Shown here in pieces: positions 1-9,074 of a DNA stretch of 64,000 bases (positions are counted from its first letter, which is position 1; each line of letters begins with the position of its first letter). The DNA is taken from assembly GCF_001375555.1 (NCBI RefSeq), contig NZ_CTDZ01000009.1, positions 611,757-675,756 of the forward strand, written 5' to 3'. Origin of the DNA: Numidum massiliense (GTDB taxonomy: Bacteria > Bacillota > Bacilli > Thermoactinomycetales > Novibacillaceae). The translations under genes were made by a program, and so were the position numbers. The notes below the pieces were generated by a model that did not search any database, had not been told where the DNA came from, and saw only the letters and a list, made by a program, of their open reading frames with translations.

Positions 1-2
1 TT

Positions 3-1133
3 TTTACACTTGCCGCTCAGTCCTATATGCCGGAATTCATGCGGTTGCTTAAGGAAAGCGTCAATCATGATTCACCGTCGACGAGTAAAACACATAACGA
101 TCGCATGGCCGATTGGCACACCCGTCATTTTCTGCGCATCGTCGGAGGGGAGGTGCGGCGGCAAGAGAATGCAACATACGGTGACCAACTGTGCTGCGAA
201 ATTGGGAACGGTCCGAAGACGGTGTTATTGGCGGGTCACTACGACACGGTGTGGCCCGTCGGAGAGGTATCCAAGCGCCCGTTTACCATTTCCGCGGGGA
301 AAGCGTACGGACCGGGCGTGTACGATATGAAGGCGTCACTACTCCAAGCACTGTTTGCACTTAAGCTGCTGCACGACACAAGAAGTTTTCCACACGATAA
401 AAAAGTCGTCTTCTTTATGAATAGTGACGAGGAAATTGGCAGTCCAACGTCGCAACAAGTGATTGAAAGAGAAGCAAAGAACGCGCACGCCGCGTTTGTG
501 CTCGAGCCACCGCAGGAACCGGGTGGGGCGTTGAAGACAGCGCGCAAGGGCAGTGGTCGGTTTCATCTGACCATTCGCGGCGTTGCTGCCCACGCCGGAG
601 TCAATCCTGAAAACGGGGTGTCAGCGATCGAGGAACTTGCGCACCAAGTGCGGCAGCTACATGCGCTAACAGATTACGAGACAGGGACGACGGTCAACGT
701 CGGAATCGTTAAAGGCGGCATGAGCACGAATACAATCGCCGACCGAGCAGAGGCGAGTATCGACGTCCGCGTGGCAAACAAAGAAGAGGCGGCAAACATT
801 CGAACGTCCATTTACCAAATGAAACCCGTTCTTCCGGCGGTAGAACTAAAGGTTAGCGGGGGGATTGTGCGCCCGCCGATGCCGCGAACAGACGAGACCG
901 AGGCGTTGTTTATGCTTGCACGGCGCATTGCCCGGCAAGAACTCGGCCTCAACTTACAAGAAGCGGCAACTGGCGGCGTAAGCGACGGTAACTTTATCGC
1001 TAACTGCGGCGTACCGACGTTGGACGGGCTTGGTATAAGGGGAGGGGGCGCCCATGCGCTGACTGAACATATTCTCATCGAGGACATTCCGACTCGCATC
1101 GCGCTTCTCGCCCGATTAATCGAACAGTGTTAA
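3..1133 (+). CDS. M20 family metallopeptidase (carboxypeptidase G2-like), 5' end outside window
   Basis: Zinc-dependent exopeptidase of the M20/ArgE-DapE-CPG2 family, probably cytoplasmic, cleaving an acyl-amino acid or small peptide; substrate unknown. The metal-binding landmarks are visible: GHYDTVWP (first His/Asp), GPGVYDMKA (bridging Asp), NSDEEIGS (catalytic Glu pair), FVLEP, and a C-terminal His in GGGAHALTEH. The dimerisation domain begins near KGSGRFHLTIRG. The frame is open to the window edge and reads SYMPEFMRLLKESVNHDSPS, where family members normally have several more N-terminal residues, so the true start is probably just upstream; ATGs at 27 and 39 are internal candidates without a ribosome site. 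A terminator follows at once, so this is the last gene of its transcript. Confidence 0.85.
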   Translation, partial: FTLAAQSYMPEFMRLLKESVNHDSPSTSKTHNDRMADWHTRHFLRIVGGEVRRQENATYGDQLCCEIGNGPKTVLLAGHYDTVWPVGEVSKRPFTISAGKAYGPGVYDMKASLLQALFALKLLHDTRSFPHDKKVVFFMNSDEEIGSPTSQQVIEREAKNAHAAFVLEPPQEPGGALKTARKGSGRFHLTIRGVAAHAGVNPENGVSAIEELAHQVRQLHALTDYETGTTVNVGIVKGGMSTNTIADRAEASIDVRVANKEEAANIRTSIYQMKPVLPAVELKVSGGIVRPPMPRTDETEALFMLARRIARQELGLNLQEAATGGVSDGNFIANCGVPTLDGLGIRGGGAHALTEHILIEDIPTRIALLARLIEQC

Positions 1134-1142
1134 GCAGACAAG

Positions 1143-1180
1143 AACAGATCGGTCGAATCAACGCACCGGTCTGTTTTTTT
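1143..1180 (+). terminator. Rho-independent terminator of the M20 peptidase gene
   Basis: An 11-bp stem (AACAGATCGGT with ACCGGTCTGTT, one weak pair) with an 11-nt loop is followed by seven T, ten bases after the stop codon. Confidence 0.85.
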
Positions 1181-1277
1181 GTCCGCCTGTCGTTGCTTTC
1201 CTACTGCTTGCACACCAAGTTTACATGCAGTCGTCGTGTCATCATTTTATTTCACAAGCTTATTTGGCGGGCAGGAA

Positions 1278-1305
1278 TTTACTAAGACTGTATCGAATTT
1301 AGTAA
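1278..1305 (+). promoter_or_regulatory. possible sigma-A promoter of the GHL10 gene
   Basis: TTTACT and TAGTAA are separated by 16 bp, about 50 bp ahead of the gene. Both boxes are imperfect, so this is a weak call supported mainly by position just before the cre-like site. Confidence 0.35.
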
Positions 1306-1314
1306 TCGTCAGTA

Positions 1315-1328
1315 GGTAAGCGCTATCA
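1315..1328 (+). promoter_or_regulatory. cre-like site (CcpA operator)
   Basis: GGTAAGCGCTATCA agrees with the pseudo-palindromic catabolite-responsive element TGTAAGCGCTTACA at 11 of 14 positions, including the central AAGCGCT. It lies between the putative promoter and the ribosome site of the glycosidase gene, a position from which CcpA blocks transcription in Bacillus. That glucose represses this gene is an inference. Confidence 0.55.
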
Positions 1329-1356
1329 AAAAAATGGGGTAAAGGAGCTGAAGGTT

Positions 1357-2913
1357 TTGCTAAAAAAAGTAGCTGTCGTCGCTGTCTGTTTTGCCCTCGT
1401 ATTAACGACTGTATGGGTAGGATTTAGTACGTCACCGCCGGAAGTAGCAGCGAAAGGCAAACAGGAAGAAAGGCATTACCGTGCGTTTTGGGTGAACGCT
1501 TTTGAACCAGGGTTGAAAACGCCACAGGAGATCGATCAACTCGTCGCTGACGTGAAAGCGGCAAACATGAACGCGATCGTGGCGCAAATTAGTCGTAGAC
1601 ACGATGCCTACTACAATAGTACGTATTTGCCACGGACAGAGGATCCCGCCGTCCCGATAGGGTTCGATCCACTCGGCTACTTGATCAAAAAGGCGAAAAA
1701 GCATCATATTGAAGTGCACGCCTGGGTAGCCGTCGGCCCAATGTGGAGCACGGTGTACGGTGGACCGCCGCAAAATCGGAACCACATTTGGCACAAGCAC
1801 GGACCGGATGCTCCCGATGAGGACACGTGGGTGACGAAAGGTTACGACGGATCGAGTGGCGCGTACATGCAGCCGTATATGGACCTCGGCAATCCCGACG
1901 CCGTCGAACACCTCGTGAAGATGGTGCGAGAAATCGTGCGCAAGTACGACGTGAATGCCATTCACCTCGACTACATCCGTTACCCGGAGAACCCGGGTGG
2001 CAAACCGAACGGTTGGTACGGGTACAACCCGACGGCACTGCAGCGGTTTCAGCTGGAGACAGGGCGTACCGATCGTCCCGAACCGAGCGATCCGGAATGG
2101 CTACAATGGAAAGTGCGGCAAGTCGATCAAGCGACACAGCGCATCTACTTAGAAATTATGAAGCTCAATCGTAAGGTTCACGTAACGGCTGCGGCGCTTT
2201 CGTGGGGCTTTGCCGACCCGCGCACGTCCGACTGGCAGAAGATGGACCCGGTACAGCGTGCGCATCAAGATTGGAAAAAGTGGGTACAACACGGGTACCT
2301 CGACTACGCCTTCGTCATGAACTACGATCCGGAGGCCGACCCGCGCCGCTCCGAACGGTTCGAACAATGGATTGAATGGCAGAAAGACATGCCACGTACA
2401 CGGGGTATCGTCATCGGCCCTGGCATATACTTGAACAGCATTTCCGATAGTATCGTTCAGATCAAAAAATCGCTGGCACCTTCGCCTGCGGGCAATGTTG
2501 CCGAAGGTGTCAGCCCGTACGTGTACAACGTTTGGAGTAACGACGGCAAACCGCAAGGGGATCTCATTCGTTCGCTGTCCCAACCGACCGCTTACAACGA
2601 CGGTGAGCCACCCTTTACGAAGAAAGTAAAACCGCCGGTCGCCGATTGGAAGAAAGCGAAAAAAGGGCACGTGCTCGGCCGTATCGTCGACAAGCGCGGG
2701 CAAGTGGTAACGAGCGGTACTGTCGAGCTGTTAAAAGACGGCAAAAGAAATCATGCGGTGACAGTAGCGATCGACGGCAACGGTTACTTCGGGGCGACCG
2801 ACTTACAGCCGGGTAAGTATACCGTGCGCGTGAACGGTGTCAAACTAAAGCAGAAAATTAAAGTGAAGCAGAAGAAAGTTGCCGCCGTGACGCTCAAGAT
2901 AAAAAAGAAATAA
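1357..2913 (+). CDS. secreted GHL10-type glycoside hydrolase (DUF187) with C-terminal carboxypeptidase-regulatory-like domain
   Basis: Predicted exported glycosidase of 518 residues. The first ~30 residues are a signal peptide (Lys-rich start, VVAVCFALVLTTVWVGF). Residues ~40-380 are a TIM-barrel of the glycosyl-hydrolase-like 10 family, recognisable from RAFWVNAFEPGLKT, VKAANMNAIVAQI and HLDYIRYP; the Asp/Tyr-rich HLDYIRYP strand is in the expected active-site position. Residues ~435-518 form a Lys-rich beta-sandwich (GHVLGRIVDKRG, PGKYTVRVNG) like carboxypeptidase regulatory domains, perhaps binding wall or substrate. The TTG start has AAAGGAG nine bases upstream. The gene stands alone, with a cre-like site in front and a terminator behind, before a sugar ABC operon, so polysaccharide breakdown feeding sugar uptake is plausible. 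Substrate unknown. Confidence 0.8.
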   Translation: MLKKVAVVAVCFALVLTTVWVGFSTSPPEVAAKGKQEERHYRAFWVNAFEPGLKTPQEIDQLVADVKAANMNAIVAQISRRHDAYYNSTYLPRTEDPAVPIGFDPLGYLIKKAKKHHIEVHAWVAVGPMWSTVYGGPPQNRNHIWHKHGPDAPDEDTWVTKGYDGSSGAYMQPYMDLGNPDAVEHLVKMVREIVRKYDVNAIHLDYIRYPENPGGKPNGWYGYNPTALQRFQLETGRTDRPEPSDPEWLQWKVRQVDQATQRIYLEIMKLNRKVHVTAAALSWGFADPRTSDWQKMDPVQRAHQDWKKWVQHGYLDYAFVMNYDPEADPRRSERFEQWIEWQKDMPRTRGIVIGPGIYLNSISDSIVQIKKSLAPSPAGNVAEGVSPYVYNVWSNDGKPQGDLIRSLSQPTAYNDGEPPFTKKVKPPVADWKKAKKGHVLGRIVDKRGQVVTSGTVELLKDGKRNHAVTVAIDGNGYFGATDLQPGKYTVRVNGVKLKQKIKVKQKKVAAVTLKIKKK

Positions 2914-3006
2914 TTGTATAACGTTTCGCAGCATCATGCGCGGCGGACAATGCCACTAGTAACGTTGTACAAATACCAGTTTTGTCAATTGTGGCATAGA
3001 AACGAC

Positions 3007-3040
3007 ACCGCATCGCTTCACGAGGAGTGGTGCGGTTTTT
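3007..3040 (+). terminator. terminator of the GHL10 gene
   Basis: ACCGCA pairs with TGCGGT around a partly paired middle (GCTT/AGGA), followed by TTTTT. Confidence 0.65.
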
Positions 3041-3484
3041 CTAGCTTACAAATTTGTCATTTTTTTATAACGGAAAAGCAGGAATTTCGTTTTTGTTAGC
3101 GAATATAGTAATTTATACTAACATATGGTGGTCTATACAATTGCTCAAAGGCGACAAAGGCGACAATCCCGGGTCAAGAGCACAGAGGTAAGTCATCATT
3201 CCTGCGCAAAAAGAAAGCGTCTTCCTGTACGAAGTTTGCGCAGATGCCCATATACATAACTTAAGCGCAGGCGTCTTGATCGCGGTAACGGAGAGTGTTG
3301 CAGGCACAAAGGATACAAACAGCATCAAAGGCGTTGTCCCTTGTGAGCTCGTACAGATTAGTAAGGGGGTGGTGTCGGCGCTTGCAAGTTTAGTGTGACT
3401 AAGTGTAAACGATATCAATCGGGCAAAAGGCTGAGCGGATATCTAAAAATTGTATCTAAAAAATTGAAAATGGGAGGAAGTAAA
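3041..3484 (+). promoter_or_regulatory. gene-free leader of the first sugar ABC operon
   Basis: No convincing gene lies in these ~440 bases. The best promoter candidate is TTGTTA at 3093-3098 with TATACT at 3114-3119, but the 15-bp spacer is short. The same stretch is roughly dyad-symmetric (GTTAG...CTAAC, 3096-3121), as an operator would be. Further down I see no riboswitch or clear hairpin until the ribosome site of the binding protein at 3473. Confidence 0.35.
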
Positions 3485-4930
3485 GTGAGGCGTTACAAGA
3501 AAATCATGTATTTGCTGTTCGTGGCGGTCCTTTCGGTGGCGCTCCTGGCCGGGTGTAACAGTGGCACGTCTTCGGGTGACAAGGAGGATAATGGCAATTC
3601 TGGGAAGACCGAGGAACCGGCGGCTAAGGGCGACGAGAAGAAAAAAGATGTCGTTAAAGTGTGGACATTTCCCGTAGAGGCGGAATACAACGACAACTTT
3701 GCCAGGATTAAAGAGGCTTTCGAAGAGGCGAACCCGCATATTACGATTGAAAAAGAAGAGCTCTCCTGGGCAGAGGGGATAAAGAAGTTTGACACGGCGA
3801 TCAACGCAGGTAATCCGCCGGACATTATGTTCGTTACGCCCTCGGCCAAATACGCACAGACAGGTTTAATGGTACCGGTTGAAGACTACGCCGATGCGAG
3901 TGCTTTGGAAGACTTTGATGCGAACGCACTCGAATACATGAAAATCGACAATAAACTGTACGGTTTACCGCTGTACATGAAGTTGCATACGATTGCCGGT
4001 AACCCGAAATTGATGGATGAAATCGGGCTCGACTGGAAGAAGATCCAACGAGAAGGTTGGACGTGGGACGAGTTTAAAAAGGCGATCAAGAAGGGAACGA
4101 AGAAAAACGCGGACGGCAAGCAACAGTACGCGTTCGTCTTTCACGGAGCCGAGACAGATCCGACTGAACTGCTCGATCATATGAACTTGAACAACGGTCT
4201 TATTTCCGCTATTGACAAAGACGGTAAGTATCAGTACACGAGCCCGAAGTTTTTGGAAACGCTTAAGTTTATCCGCTCGCTTATAGACGAGGATTTAATG
4301 CCGAAAGAGTCGAACCAGATTACGCCGACGAAGCGCATGGAGTACTTCTACTCCGAGCAGGCGATGATTATCGGGAAGGCGATGCCGTACTACGAAGTCG
4401 TCATCGGCAATCACAATCAAGACGTGAAAGATAAAAAAGCGTCCGCTGGTCAGAAAGAAGTCGATTTTGTCCTTTTACCCGAACCGCATCACAAAGATGC
4501 GGAAGCGGTGACACCGGGTGGCGTCGACGGCTACGCGATGTTTAAGCAGAAAAATTATAAAGGGAACGTCGATCAAGACACGCATTTGAAAAACGTCGCT
4601 AACGTTCTCGTCGCTTTGACGTCGAAAGAGGCTGGCGCGTCTGCGGTCGTGTTACGATTGCCGCAGGTGACGAAGTCAGGGGACGAAATGTGGAAAGACA
4701 AGTATGAAATGAAGCCGGAAAACAAAGAAATGTTGGATCGACTATTTGAAAAAGTCGTGCCGCCGGTGCAAGTTGATCCGGAGTTGTCGCAAAAAGCGAT
4801 CAAGCTTTACGACGAAGTCATTAAAGCGAAATACCCGGCCTTACTCGGTGGGGATGTCACGGCCGAAGATATGCACAAAGCGATTGTAGAGCGGGCCGAG
4901 AAAGACTTTGGCGACAACATCGTGAAGTGA
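3485..4930 (+). CDS. sugar ABC transporter substrate-binding lipoprotein
   Basis: Extracellular solute-binding protein family 1 (MalE/UgpB-like), anchored to the membrane outer face and delivering a carbohydrate to the permeases downstream. The GTG start has GGAGG seven bases upstream; starting there gives a Lys/Arg n-region, a hydrophobic stretch and the lipobox LLAGC with the lipidated Cys near residue 23. A Ser/Gly/Lys-rich linker precedes the mature domain (VVKVWTFPVEAEYNDNF, INAGNPPDIMFVTPSAKY, typical of the family). Length about 481 residues, normal. First gene of an operon with two permeases and an ATPase; a tandem repeat and a hairpin separate it from the first permease. Which sugar it binds cannot be read from the sequence. 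Confidence 0.85.
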   Translation: MRRYKKIMYLLFVAVLSVALLAGCNSGTSSGDKEDNGNSGKTEEPAAKGDEKKKDVVKVWTFPVEAEYNDNFARIKEAFEEANPHITIEKEELSWAEGIKKFDTAINAGNPPDIMFVTPSAKYAQTGLMVPVEDYADASALEDFDANALEYMKIDNKLYGLPLYMKLHTIAGNPKLMDEIGLDWKKIQREGWTWDEFKKAIKKGTKKNADGKQQYAFVFHGAETDPTELLDHMNLNNGLISAIDKDGKYQYTSPKFLETLKFIRSLIDEDLMPKESNQITPTKRMEYFYSEQAMIIGKAMPYYEVVIGNHNQDVKDKKASAGQKEVDFVLLPEPHHKDAEAVTPGGVDGYAMFKQKNYKGNVDQDTHLKNVANVLVALTSKEAGASAVVLRLPQVTKSGDEMWKDKYEMKPENKEMLDRLFEKVVPPVQVDPELSQKAIKLYDEVIKAKYPALLGGDVTAEDMHKAIVERAEKDFGDNIVK

Positions 4931-4970
4931 CAGTCTGTGACAGTCTGTGACAGTCTGTGCCAGTCTGTGC
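4931..4970 (+). repeat. four tandem copies of a 10-bp repeat
   Basis: CAGTCTGTGA is repeated head to tail (A, A, C, C at the last position), starting at the base after the TGA stop codon of the binding-protein gene. Confidence 0.9.
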
Positions 4971-5029
4971 GTGGCAAAGGCTTATCGGACATCAATAGCG
5001 TAAGCCTTGACAACAGAAACAGCCCCGTT

Positions 5030-5061
5030 GTGCTCGCCGTTCTCCCCGGAGCGGCGAGCAC
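5030..5061 (+). promoter_or_regulatory. intra-operon stem-loop
   Basis: GTGCTCGCCG and CGGCGAGCAC form a perfect 10-bp stem with a 12-nt loop between binding-protein and permease genes. No T-run follows, so it is more likely a 3'-end RNA-stabilising hairpin that keeps binding-protein mRNA above permease mRNA, as in malE-malF, than a full terminator. Confidence 0.65.
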
Positions 5062-5120
5062 TGTACGTGTTCTAAAGTAGCCATTAACTGTAAGGGCTTG
5101 AGAAAGGAGACTAGCTTAAG

Positions 5121-5996
5121 TTGAAGCAATTTATTCGCGATCACGGCTGGGCGTATGTGTTTATTGCGGCACCGGTGCTCGTCTTTCTAACGTTTACGCT
5201 GTATCCAATCGTGCATGCGTTTTTGATCAGTTTTCAAAAATATAACGTGTCTGGTTCCGAGTGGATTGGTCTAGAGAATTACCGCGACATTTTCACGAGC
5301 GAGTTGTTCGGCAAAGCGTTTATTGTGACAGTTATTTACACTGTCGGGACGGTCCCTGTGAACGTGCTCATCTCACTCGGTTTGGCACTCCTTATTTTTA
5401 AGTTAGGAAAAAAATCCCAGACATTTTTTAAGGCTTCCTTTTATTTACCGGCCGTCACCTCCGGTGTCACATTGGCTCTCGTGTGGTTGTGGATGTATGA
5501 CCCGATGCCGGAAGGGTTGTTTAACCAGTTGTTAAACGTGTTCGGCGTCTCCAATGTGAACTGGTTAGGGTCAAAAGACACCGCCTTGTTCTCTTTAATG
5601 CTGATGACGTATATCGGCGGCCACGGTGCAGGCATTATTTTATACCTTGCTTCTTTGGGCGGCATTCCAAAAACGATTTATGAAGCAGCTGACATCGACG
5701 CGGCGAGTGCGTGGTCCAAGTTCAAAAATATTACGTGGCCACTGCTAAAGCCGACGACATTGTACATGTTCGTCATCGGCGTGATCGGTTCCTTCCAAGT
5801 ATTTGTGCCGATTTACTTGATGACGGGAGGCGGACCGGATCATGCGACAACGACGATTGCCTACTTAATCTATCAAAATGCCTTCGAGTACTTTGAATTC
5901 GGCATTGCAGCAGCGCAATCGTTCGTGTTAGCCGTCATGATCGTGATCGTTTCTGTATTGCAGTTTAAATATTTAGGATCTGACGTTGAATATTAA
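5121..5996 (+). CDS. sugar ABC transporter permease (MalF-type)
   Basis: Integral membrane subunit of a carbohydrate importer, 291 residues with about six transmembrane helices. The cytoplasmic coupling loop for the ATPase is present as YEAADIDAASAWSKFKNITWPLLKP (the EAA motif, here E-A-A-D-I-D-A-A), around residue 190. The TTG start has AAGGAGA some 11 bases upstream, slightly far. The N-terminus (GWAYVFIAAPVLVFLTFTLYPI) is typical of MalF/UgpA-type permeases. It ends 14 bases before the next permease, so the two are co-transcribed and should form the heterodimeric channel. Confidence 0.85.
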   Translation: MKQFIRDHGWAYVFIAAPVLVFLTFTLYPIVHAFLISFQKYNVSGSEWIGLENYRDIFTSELFGKAFIVTVIYTVGTVPVNVLISLGLALLIFKLGKKSQTFFKASFYLPAVTSGVTLALVWLWMYDPMPEGLFNQLLNVFGVSNVNWLGSKDTALFSLMLMTYIGGHGAGIILYLASLGGIPKTIYEAADIDAASAWSKFKNITWPLLKPTTLYMFVIGVIGSFQVFVPIYLMTGGGPDHATTTIAYLIYQNAFEYFEFGIAAAQSFVLAVMIVIVSVLQFKYLGSDVEY

Positions 5997-6010
5997 GGGG
6001 GGCTGACAAC

Positions 6011-6901
6011 ATGGAGTCTGACTTGCAAATACAGCGCACTGAAGAAGTCCCTATACTGAGGGAGCAGAAAAAGCCGTCTTTTTACATCGGCCGCACGCTG
6101 ACGTATGCGGTGCTCATTTTATGGTCCGTTTTTACGTTTTTTCCTTTTTACTGGATGTTGACATCGGCACTGACCGATCCAAATGCGTCGGTGGCACTTA
6201 GATTTTCGCTTATTCCGCAAGAGATTACACTCGATTCGTTCATATACTTTTTTACGTTTAACGAACACGTGTGGCGCTGGTTGTTTAATTCTATTTTTAT
6301 TTCGTCCGTCATTACGGCATCGAACGTCTTGTTTGCCGCGATGGCCGGTTATGCCTTCGCCAAACTAAGATTTCCCGGGAAAAACACGATTTTTTGGATT
6401 TTGATGTGTGCGATTATGATTCCGGGGCAAGTGACGCTGATCCCGCTGTACATTTTGATTATTAACGTGTTTGATATGGCGGATACGTATGCAGCGATCA
6501 TCTTACCATCGCTAGCAACAGTGTTTAACGTCTTTTTAATGAAGCAATATTTAACGTCGATCCCGTCGACATTAATTGATGCCGCGCGGATCGATGCGTG
6601 TACGGAATTCGGCATTTTTCGGAAAATAATCTTGCCGCTGGCAAAGCCGGGTCTCGCCGTGCTAGCGATTTTCACGTTTGTCGGGCAGTGGAACGATTTT
6701 TTCTGGCCATTTCTCGTGACGCAGACGAGCGAGATGCGTACGATCCAGGTTGGACTAGCTTCGTTCCGCTTTGCCGATAGCACCCAGTTTGGCCCGATGA
6801 TGGCCGGAGCGGTTATTGCCTCCGTCCCGATGATCATCTTGTTTTTCTCGCTGCAGCGCTATTTCTTGCAAGGGATTACGATCGGGGCATTGAAAGGTTA
6901 A
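6011..6901 (+). CDS. sugar ABC transporter permease (MalG-type)
   Basis: Second channel subunit, 296 residues. A ~25-residue cytoplasmic tail precedes six transmembrane helices. The coupling loop reads IDAARIDACTEFGIFRKI followed by PLAKPG near residue 190. Its ATG is preceded by AAGGGGGG. Partner of the MalF-type protein immediately upstream; the ATPase follows after 119 bases. Confidence 0.85.
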   Translation: MESDLQIQRTEEVPILREQKKPSFYIGRTLTYAVLILWSVFTFFPFYWMLTSALTDPNASVALRFSLIPQEITLDSFIYFFTFNEHVWRWLFNSIFISSVITASNVLFAAMAGYAFAKLRFPGKNTIFWILMCAIMIPGQVTLIPLYILIINVFDMADTYAAIILPSLATVFNVFLMKQYLTSIPSTLIDAARIDACTEFGIFRKIILPLAKPGLAVLAIFTFVGQWNDFFWPFLVTQTSEMRTIQVGLASFRFADSTQFGPMMAGAVIASVPMIILFFSLQRYFLQGITIGALKG

Positions 6902-7020
6902 AGACGAGGGTAGTACCCGGGGGGCAAAGCTAGGGCACTTATCCCCGTAGGAGAAGTAGCAAGTACTTTTTTAGGGAGTAGATCGCGATAGACCGCTATG
7001 AACGAGAGGAGTATACAAAA

Positions 7021-8133
7021 GTGGCACAAGTAGTGTTTGAGCGCGTAACGAAAACGTTTAAAGATGAAAAAAGGGGTTACTTCAACGCTGTCGACGACGT
7101 CTCCTTTACGATCGAAGACCGGGAGTTCGTCGTTTTCGTCGGCCCGTCCGGTTGTGGCAAATCGACGTCGCTGCGCATGATCGCTGGCTTGGAAAAACAG
7201 ACGAAAGGAAATATATCGATCGGCGATACAGTCGTGAACCAGTTGCAGCCGAAAGAGCGGGATATTGCGATGGTCTTTCAAGACTACGCGTTGTACCCGC
7301 ACATGACCGTTTACGAAAACCTTTCCTTCGGCTTGCGTAATTTGCGGGAAAAGAAAACGGCGATCGCACAGAAAGTAAAAAATGCAGCACACATTTTGGG
7401 CATCGAACATTTGCTGGATCGCAAGCCGCGGGAACTGTCCGGGGGTCAAAGACAGCGGGTCGCAATCGGACGCGCGATCGTACGTAACCCGAAAGTGTTT
7501 CTTTTCGATGAACCGCTGTCTAATTTGGACGCGAAATTGCGGCTGCAAATGCGCGTCGAATTGGCAGAGCTGCACAAAGAACTGCAAACGACGATCATTT
7601 ATGTGACGCACGATCAAGTCGAGGCGATGACGTTAGGCCAGCGCATCGTCGTCATGAACGAAGGGACGATCCAACAGTTTGCGACTCCCGACGAACTGTA
7701 CCACCGACCGAGCAACTTGTTTGTCGCCGGCTTTATCGGCGCTCCTTCGATGAACTTCGTCGACTGCCGCGTCGACCGGGACAAGCTCGTACTAGCGGAC
7801 CTATCCTTTCCGATCCCAGAAAAGTACCGCGCCTCGTGTCAGGATTACGATGGGCAGACGGTCGTCCTTGGGATTCGCCCGGAAAATATGTTCGATCCAC
7901 AGACGGTGCAGCAGCTAAAAAATGAAGTAAGCTTCGACATTGAGGTGAAAGTGGTGGAACGGCTCGGCAACGAAAACTTGCTCTACTTCGATCAGTTCGA
8001 GCAGCAGTTTACAGCGCGCGTCGATGCAGAAAGCCGCTTACTAGCGGGTGACCGCGCGAAAATCGTCATGAGCACCGACAAAATTCACCTCTTCGATAAA
8101 GAGACGGGAGAGGCACTTGCCCGCGATGAGTAG
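7021..8133 (+). CDS. sugar ABC transporter ATP-binding protein (MsmX/UgpC-like)
   Basis: ATPase that drives carbohydrate import, on the inner face of the membrane; 370 residues. In order: Walker A GPSGCGKST (~residue 43), Q-loop VFQDYALYPHMT, signature LSGGQRQR, Walker B VFLFDEPLSNLDAK, H-loop YVTHDQVEAMT, then a C-terminal regulatory OB-type (TOBE) domain from ~residue 240 (GIRPENM). GTG start with GAGAGGAG upstream. The C-terminal domain marks it as a member of the class that in Bacillus and Streptococcus can serve several sugar importers. The second importer at 32-35 kb has no ATPase of its own and may use this one; that is inference. Confidence 0.88.
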   Translation: MAQVVFERVTKTFKDEKRGYFNAVDDVSFTIEDREFVVFVGPSGCGKSTSLRMIAGLEKQTKGNISIGDTVVNQLQPKERDIAMVFQDYALYPHMTVYENLSFGLRNLREKKTAIAQKVKNAAHILGIEHLLDRKPRELSGGQRQRVAIGRAIVRNPKVFLFDEPLSNLDAKLRLQMRVELAELHKELQTTIIYVTHDQVEAMTLGQRIVVMNEGTIQQFATPDELYHRPSNLFVAGFIGAPSMNFVDCRVDRDKLVLADLSFPIPEKYRASCQDYDGQTVVLGIRPENMFDPQTVQQLKNEVSFDIEVKVVERLGNENLLYFDQFEQQFTARVDAESRLLAGDRAKIVMSTDKIHLFDKETGEALARDE

Positions 8134-8213
8134 GATGCACGGGAACGAACGCCGTTTTAGAAACGAAAAAGGATGCGGCGACAAAGCTATCCTCAAACAG
8201 GAGGGAGACGGCG

Positions 8214-9002
8214 ATGGACACCAACACCATTTCCGGAACGAGAGAAGGTTCGGCGACGCACACGATGTCTAGAACGAGAAATGGCTCGACAATGAACAGA
8301 GGTCCCGAAACGAAAGGTCATTCGGCGAAAGGCACCGTTAGTGACGTTTTGAAAAAAAGCGGCCACGAAGTGTATGAAAACATTTTAACGGTCGTCGGCG
8401 TCAGCGTATTGTCTTTTTTAGTCGTCGCTCCGGGGATTTTGTTTTTGAAACCCCCGCTATTCGGCATCGTTTTTATGCTGCTCACGGCCGCCCCTGCGCT
8501 CGCCGCCGCCTTTTACGCTATGCGACAGAAGCTAGAGCGGCGGTCGATTCAAACGTTTAAGTATACAGTGTTTTTTACCGGGTTTAAGAAGTTTTACGGT
8601 CGGGCGTTGACGTATGGTCTCGTTATGGCCGCCTTTACACTTATTTTAGTTACCTCTTGGTGGTACTATTGGCATAACCAGACGTTTTTTCCGCTTGTGA
8701 TCGCTTTATTTCAAACGTATTTTTATGTATTCGTGAACTTGGCGTTCATGTACACCGTACCGATTCTCGTCAGTGAAGATTGCAGCATCCTAACTAGTTT
8801 TCATCGGTCGCTGCAATTGTTTTTAGGTAACGGTTTGTATAGTGCGGGGGCAGTATTGCAAATTGTTACCGTTGGCGCGCTATTACTCGTAACTGTCATA
8901 AGCGCACCGCTACTTTTAACGGGAACTGTCGCCGTCTTCTTACTGAACACTTATGAAAACTTAGTCGCACAGCCAGCTGAGGCGTGTAAGAAAAGAGAAT
9001 AA
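8214..9002 (+). CDS. membrane protein, DUF624/YesL-like
   Basis: Predicted integral membrane protein of 262 residues. The first ~45 residues are polar (Thr/Arg/Gly-rich), followed by about five or six hydrophobic segments beginning at ILTVVGVSVLSFLVV. The middle part (TVFFTGFKKFYGRALTY) resembles the loop of DUF624 (YesL) proteins, which often accompany family-1 sugar importers in Firmicutes; function in those systems is not established. ATG with AGGAGGGAG upstream, 80 bases after the ATPase gene, and a strong terminator behind, so it is the last gene of the transporter operon. Family assignment is tentative. Confidence 0.55.
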   Translation: MDTNTISGTREGSATHTMSRTRNGSTMNRGPETKGHSAKGTVSDVLKKSGHEVYENILTVVGVSVLSFLVVAPGILFLKPPLFGIVFMLLTAAPALAAAFYAMRQKLERRSIQTFKYTVFFTGFKKFYGRALTYGLVMAAFTLILVTSWWYYWHNQTFFPLVIALFQTYFYVFVNLAFMYTVPILVSEDCSILTSFHRSLQLFLGNGLYSAGAVLQIVTVGALLLVTVISAPLLLTGTVAVFLLNTYENLVAQPAEACKKRE

Positions 9003-9049
9003 AGAAGGATCGGCCGACAACAGAAAGGTAGCATGTTGTGCGGCGAGTG

Positions 9050-9074
9050 GAGGGAATGGTTCCCTCCTTTTTTA
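9050..9074 (+). terminator. terminator of the first sugar ABC operon
   Basis: GGAGGGAA and TTCCCTCC form a perfect 8-bp stem with a 3-nt loop, followed by six T. Confidence 0.92.

Noticed and set aside
1432..2137. Long antisense frames opposite the GHL10 gene
   Set aside because: No ribosome sites, Arg/His-rich composition, and fully overlapped by a well-supported gene; such shadows occur opposite most genes here.
2914..3099. 61-codon frame after the GHL10 gene
   Set aside because: Contains the terminator, lacks a ribosome site and has unnatural composition.
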